From: Linyphia triangularis | Lineage: Eukaryota > Arthropoda > Arachnida > Araneae > Linyphiidae | Direction: 5' to 3' | Assembly: GCA_963978545.1 (NCBI GenBank) | Contig: OZ021730.1 | Coordinates: 13,337,796 to 13,401,795, forward strand | DNA: 64,000 nucleotides | In this document: piece by piece, positions 60,128 through 64,000 of the stretch | Position numbering within the stretch: position 1 is the stretch's first letter | Layout: every line of letters starts with the position of its first letter | Notes under the pieces: generated by a model | Seen by the model: only the letters and a program-made list of their open reading frames with translations | Told to the model about the DNA's origin: nothing | The model's database searches: none | Program-made: the position numbers and the translations under genes

Positions 60128-60250
60128 CTGCATAAATAATTAAAATTGTTATTTTTATAATATTAAATAATAATAAGCATTTAATTTTAATTATATTATC
60201 AACTGCAAGAGAAGTATGAGATTATATTAATATTAAAATAATGTAACTTT

Positions 60251-60730
60251 AAATTAGGTAATTATTTGGAGGTATATTCTGAAAATGAGCCGACATTTAA
60301 ATGCATTTAAAACTATTGTCAACCTCCATAGCTTTTTGATAAAAAATTAACAGAATATTCAGAGAGATCACCAATTTTTAACTGTCCATTGACCTAATAC
60401 TTTTTTTAGTCACAATACCTGCCAAAGCATTAATGTAAACAAATTAGGTAATTATTTGGAGTTATATTCTGAAAATGAGCCTACATTTAAATGTACTTAA
60501 AACTATTACGAACCTCCATAGTTTTTTGATAAAAAAAAATTAACAGAACATTCAGAGAGATCACCAATTTTTACCTTCCCCATTGACCTAAAACTTAATT
60601 TTTTAGCCACAATACCTGCCCAAGCATCACTGTAAACAAATTAGGTAATTAATCGGAGGTATATTCTGAAAATGAGCCGACATTTAAATGTATACTGATA
60701 GCTATAATCAGCCTCCATAACACAGAGGTG
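60251..60730. repeat. Tandem repeat, 190-197 bp unit, about 2.4 copies
   Basis: AAATTAGGTAATTA begins units at 60251, 60441 and 60638. Each carries TATATTCTGAAAATGAGCC, AACCTCCATAG, ACAGA(A)CATTCAGAGAGATCACC and CACAATACCTGCC. The third is truncated at about 60730 by sequence shared with 56290-56400. It lies within 130 bp upstream of the PIP-box exon. Confidence 0.85.
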
Positions 60731-60951
60731 AAAATAAACAAAATGTAAAAAGGAGGATAATATATAAGCAGAGTTATTTTGAACTACAAAAATAGCTGAA
60801 TAAAAATATAATTGTGTGTTAATCAGGGGTGTAGTGGGGCCGGTACAGCGTACCAATATACTTTTGGAAATTTTTATTAATAACTAATTAATAATCTTTA
60901 TGCATTTATTGTAACACTAATTAGTCAGAAAATAAATACACAAATTACGAA

Positions 60952-61153
60952 TACAGTAAAAGCCAGATTATTCGGAATCGCCAGGAAATTAGGATTTCCG
61001 GATAACCGAATTTTCCGGTTAATTGAATGTCGACGTTTCTTTGCCAAATTTAAACGGCAAATAATGCTAGAAACAGTACCTAACAATGAAAACGTCACAA
61101 CCGGAATATTTAAAAATATTCTACATAGCTTTTTTAGCTACCATAACGTTATA
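60952..61153. mobile_element. Tigger-like end, interrupted by the 61154 element
   Basis: TACAGTAAAAGCCAGATTATTCGG, then GGATTTCCGGATAACCGAATTTTCCGG. (T/C)CCGGATAA motifs resume at about 63765 beyond the 61154-63399 element, suggesting one Tigger-like element split by the later insertion. Confidence 0.4.
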
Positions 61154-63399
61154 CAGGGCTGCCACTGACTGTAAGCTTTGAAAATAGTTGCTTTAGTAGC
61201 CTCAGATGTTAAAAATAGTAGCCAAAATAGTAGTCTCACACATTGAAAATAGTAGTCTCAGACGTTGAAAATAGTAGCCTCACTTTTCATAAGATTGGAA
61301 TAAAACTGTAGATTTACATAAAACACGAAAACCCAGAAACGCTCTTCTTTCGATTCAAAATAGTGTCTAAAACATTACATCCCATACGGTAAAAGGCATG
61401 TGTCTTGGGGATGGCGCTATCATATTTATATACTGTGATGGAAGTTGGCAACTCAACCTTACTCCCAGACTTTACGCAAAAGCGACGGTAAAAATCGATT
61501 GGCAAAACAAGAAATTTTTTTTTAACTTCCAAAGTCAAACAACTTTTTTTAGCAAAACAAGTATCATGTTTAAACAATTATACTAAATATTGACAATGAC
61601 AATCGAATTTCTTTAAGGACAATTTTTAAATTTTTAACAGAATGCCTACAGAATTTGCAAAACAAAATTCCCTGACATTTCCTTGATGCAGGATGGAAAA
61701 AATGCAAGAATTTTTTTTTTTAAATTCCATAACCATTTGCTTGAATGTATGCAGTAGAGCATTCAGATTTTTTTTTTTTTTTTTTTTTTATTATTATTAT
61801 TTTTTGGAGGGGGAGGAGGATACTTCAATTCTTTGTTTGATTTATATAAAACATATGAACCAAAAACACATATCACTTTCAGTTAATTACGTTAGATATA
61901 ATGTCAAAATTAAAGGAAAAAAAATCAATTATACTATCTAACCCATTTTGCTTATGAATGCCTATAGATTTGTTGCACATCTATAACACAGTGCTATAAA
62001 GGGTTAATAAAAACTAAAAAATGAATCAATTTGAAATATTAAGGAATTTAGGGTTCCAATATATTCTATTGATATAAAACGCAAGACAAGAAGAAAAATA
62101 ATCATATCTGCAAAGGATGCAGTCAGATTTAAGTTGGAGGATTTTTTTAAACAATAAATCTACTGGTGGTTGCGCTTCTAAATAATAGGATTACTAAAAA
62201 TCTAACAGAAATAATACGTAAATAATTAGCGTTCTAATATATAATGTTGACAAAAAAAGCAAGGAAAGTAGAAAGATAATCATGTCTGTAAAGGATGCAG
62301 ACAGATTGAAGTTTGAAGATTTTTTTAACAATAAAACGCCGGCGGACGCGAAGTTATAGAATAATCAAAAATCTAACAGAAATAATGTGTAGATAATTGT
62401 TCCAAGCATAACAATGATTTCAGAAAGTTATAAAAAAAAAAACGGAACATGTGGTTGTGGGCCGAGGAGCGGGGGTCGATTTGATTTAGCTGCTGAGAGT
62501 AGAAAAAATTTGGCAACTTCGTACACCCAAATCGATCAACTATAAAAACTACACATATATCGTGTGACGCGAGTCGGGATAGATGTCCGCACACCCATAC
62601 GGGGTACGCGAGAAGGGAAACTCGAAAATTTCAAAATTCCTTGATTAAAGAGTAATTTTACGAAATTCCTTGACATTTCCCTGAATTTACGGTTCTGCCG
62701 TCATCCTATTTAAGCTACATTCAAAGTAATTAAATAGATTGCTTAAAAATTTAAATTATTTTATTTATAAATTTAGCTACAACATTGAAATTCTAATCTT
62801 CTACATCGATTGACCTACACGGCGAAATCGTTCATCACACCGGCACAAATCTCCGACATAACGTCTAATAACATAAATACTGTTCATACTGATGGCACTT
62901 TCTTCCAAAGTTCAGTGCAAATTCCACAAATTCATTTTTGTTTAGAGTAAATAAAGCGAAATAATTTGATATTTGAGAATATAATTGTGTATGCTGTTAC
63001 CTTGCACGGCGAAAGAAAAAACATTGAAACCTAACAGGTAGGCGAAAATGACCGCGGTTGCCGTCAAAAACAACATCTTGCGTGAAGTTACTATCGTCGG
63101 ACTAACAAAGTGATCACTCTACCAGCGAATATGAACAACTATTTCAATAGTGCTCTCCCGCCCCCTTAAAAAAAATCACCATTTTGATAAAATTGTTAGT
63201 ACCTTAGTGCCGTTTCTTTCTGTCTTTTAACGGACAGTATCCAATTTTTAAAAAAATAGTCGCCTGAGCCCAAAAATAGTTGAAGGTTTTGTTCAAAATA
63301 GTCGCTTTGGGCCCTTTTTTCATTGAAATAGTTGCCATAGTCGCCTGGCCACTAAAATAGTCGCTTTAGTAGCCTTTTTAGTCGCCTGTGGCAGCCCTG
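61154..63399. mobile_element. CAGGGCTGCCAC TIR element, 2.2 kb, 6-bp target duplication
   Basis: Begins CAGGGCTGCCACTGACTG and ends CGCCTGTGGCAGCCCTG; the outer 12 bp are perfect inverted repeats. GTTATA flanks both sides (61148-61153 and 63400-63405). Subterminal arrays of AAAATAGT(A/C)G(C/T)(C/T)TCA-type motifs lie at both ends (61180-61290, 63250-63395). The interior holds a copy of another repeat (61790-62708), and no transposase frame, so it is a non-autonomous hAT-like element. Confidence 0.85.
61790..62708. repeat. Nested repeat, inverse of 7664-8240, internally duplicated
   Basis: Reverse-complement copy of 7664-8240, ending GGTTCTGCCGTCATCC. It has a 175-bp tandem duplication: AATCATATCTGCAAAGGATG at 62100 and AATCATGTCTGTAAAGGATG near 62278, each followed by GCAGWCAGATT. 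Similar array-like wording to 12390-12960 occurs right after it, at about 62810-62900. Confidence 0.6.
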
Positions 63400-63405
63400 G
63401 TTATA

Positions 63406-64000
63406 CCATATATTATCCCTTAAAATCGGCAATAATTTGAAATATGTTACTAAAATTAAATCTTTTTCATGTCTGGAATTCTGTAAAAAAAAGTAGAAGA
63501 TTAAGCATTGTAGAGTATGTAAAAAAAGTTAAGAGTCTCTTGATAGTACCTATTTTAACCGAACCTATATTTTAGGGTTACTGGCCGGACAAAGTGGACT
63601 ATCGTTATTTCCGTTCTGGAGGGGAAGTTTTCATGTATGCGTTTTCTCGGTCAGATTCCGAGATAGTAAAATATGCTCGGGAAGACGACCTTCGTATTCA
63701 TAGATCAAGTATTATGTTATAGAAAAAAGGAATACAAGAATTGTAATACAAATTGCCACAGAATTCCGGATAATTTACAAAACATTCAGTTTTGAATATA
63801 TTGTCTGGTTGTCGGCTAATCTAAACAATAAATATTACTAAAATAAAATTACGGCGAAACAGATTTATTTTTTAATTGATTGCAAAATACGTTAAAAGTC
63901 TGCAATAAAATATAACCCATACTTTTCGCACACAAAAAATAAAAATAAACAATAGCCGTTTTGTGCACAAAAGGGTTGACTAGCCTACAAATCGAACCTT
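63406..64000. other. Sequence 5' of recognised DNMT1 exons
   Basis: Contains (T/C)CCGGATAATTT at about 63765 (Tigger-like) and otherwise nothing recognised. No DNMT1 N-terminal exon (DMAP1-binding region) was found here or in 60128-61153 on the minus strand. Confidence 0.4.

Noticed and set aside
60128..64000. DNMT1 N-terminal (DMAP1-binding) exons or promoter
   Set aside because: No charged coding segment with fitting phase, CpG-rich promoter or initiator context could be supported.
1..64000. CRISPR arrays, operons, ribosome binding sites, prophage
   Set aside because: The sequence is eukaryotic; tandem repeats lack regular spacer architecture, and the YqaJ-type nucleases are transposon-borne here.

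Overview
The window is AT-rich animal DNA, very probably from an arthropod. It has long introns with consensus GT/AG sites, abundant DNA transposons and no prokaryotic gene organisation. The species cannot be named from sequence alone.

The backbone is one host gene on the minus strand: DNMT1, the maintenance DNA (cytosine-5) methyltransferase. Twenty consecutive coding exons run from 60127 down to 2563. They total 2504 nt (about 834 codons), every intron phase fits, and no stop is seen. In order they encode a PCNA-binding PIP box, a lysine-rich linker, the replication-foci targeting domain (RFTS), the CXXC zinc finger, the acidic autoinhibitory linker, BAH1 and BAH2. The N-terminal start lies right of the window or was not recognised. 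The catalytic domain must lie left of position 1.

The introns are loaded with transposon debris. At 1-902 there is a broken hAT transposase. Introns at 2.7-27.4 kb hold mainly short TIR elements with CAGGG-type ends (several with clear 5- or 6-bp target duplications), a tRNA-derived SINE, pogo/Tigger-like pieces, piggyBac-like ends and a degenerate tandem array.

The largest intron (27491-54716, 27.2 kb) is a transposon nest, with nearly all coding remnants on the plus strand, antisense to DNMT1. Left to right it holds: a decayed Mutator-like transposase (27.9-29.1 kb); an unclassified DDE-type transposon (30.5-31.6 kb, more at 51.1-52.1 kb); a piggyBac-like pseudogene split by a MITE (32.7-34.6 kb); rearranged Mutator/YqaJ-nuclease and hAT pieces (35.8-38.4 kb); the 3' end of a broken BEN-domain gene (40.2-41.1 kb); a second, spliced BEN-type gene (41.5-48.8 kb) interrupted by a MITE in an exon and by an intact Mutator-like element in an intron; and further YqaJ/Mutator copies in tandem (48.9-51.1 kb).

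Right of 54.7 kb are the RFTS and PIP exons, a 190-bp tandem repeat, and a 2.2-kb TIR element at 61154-63399 that contains another repeat.
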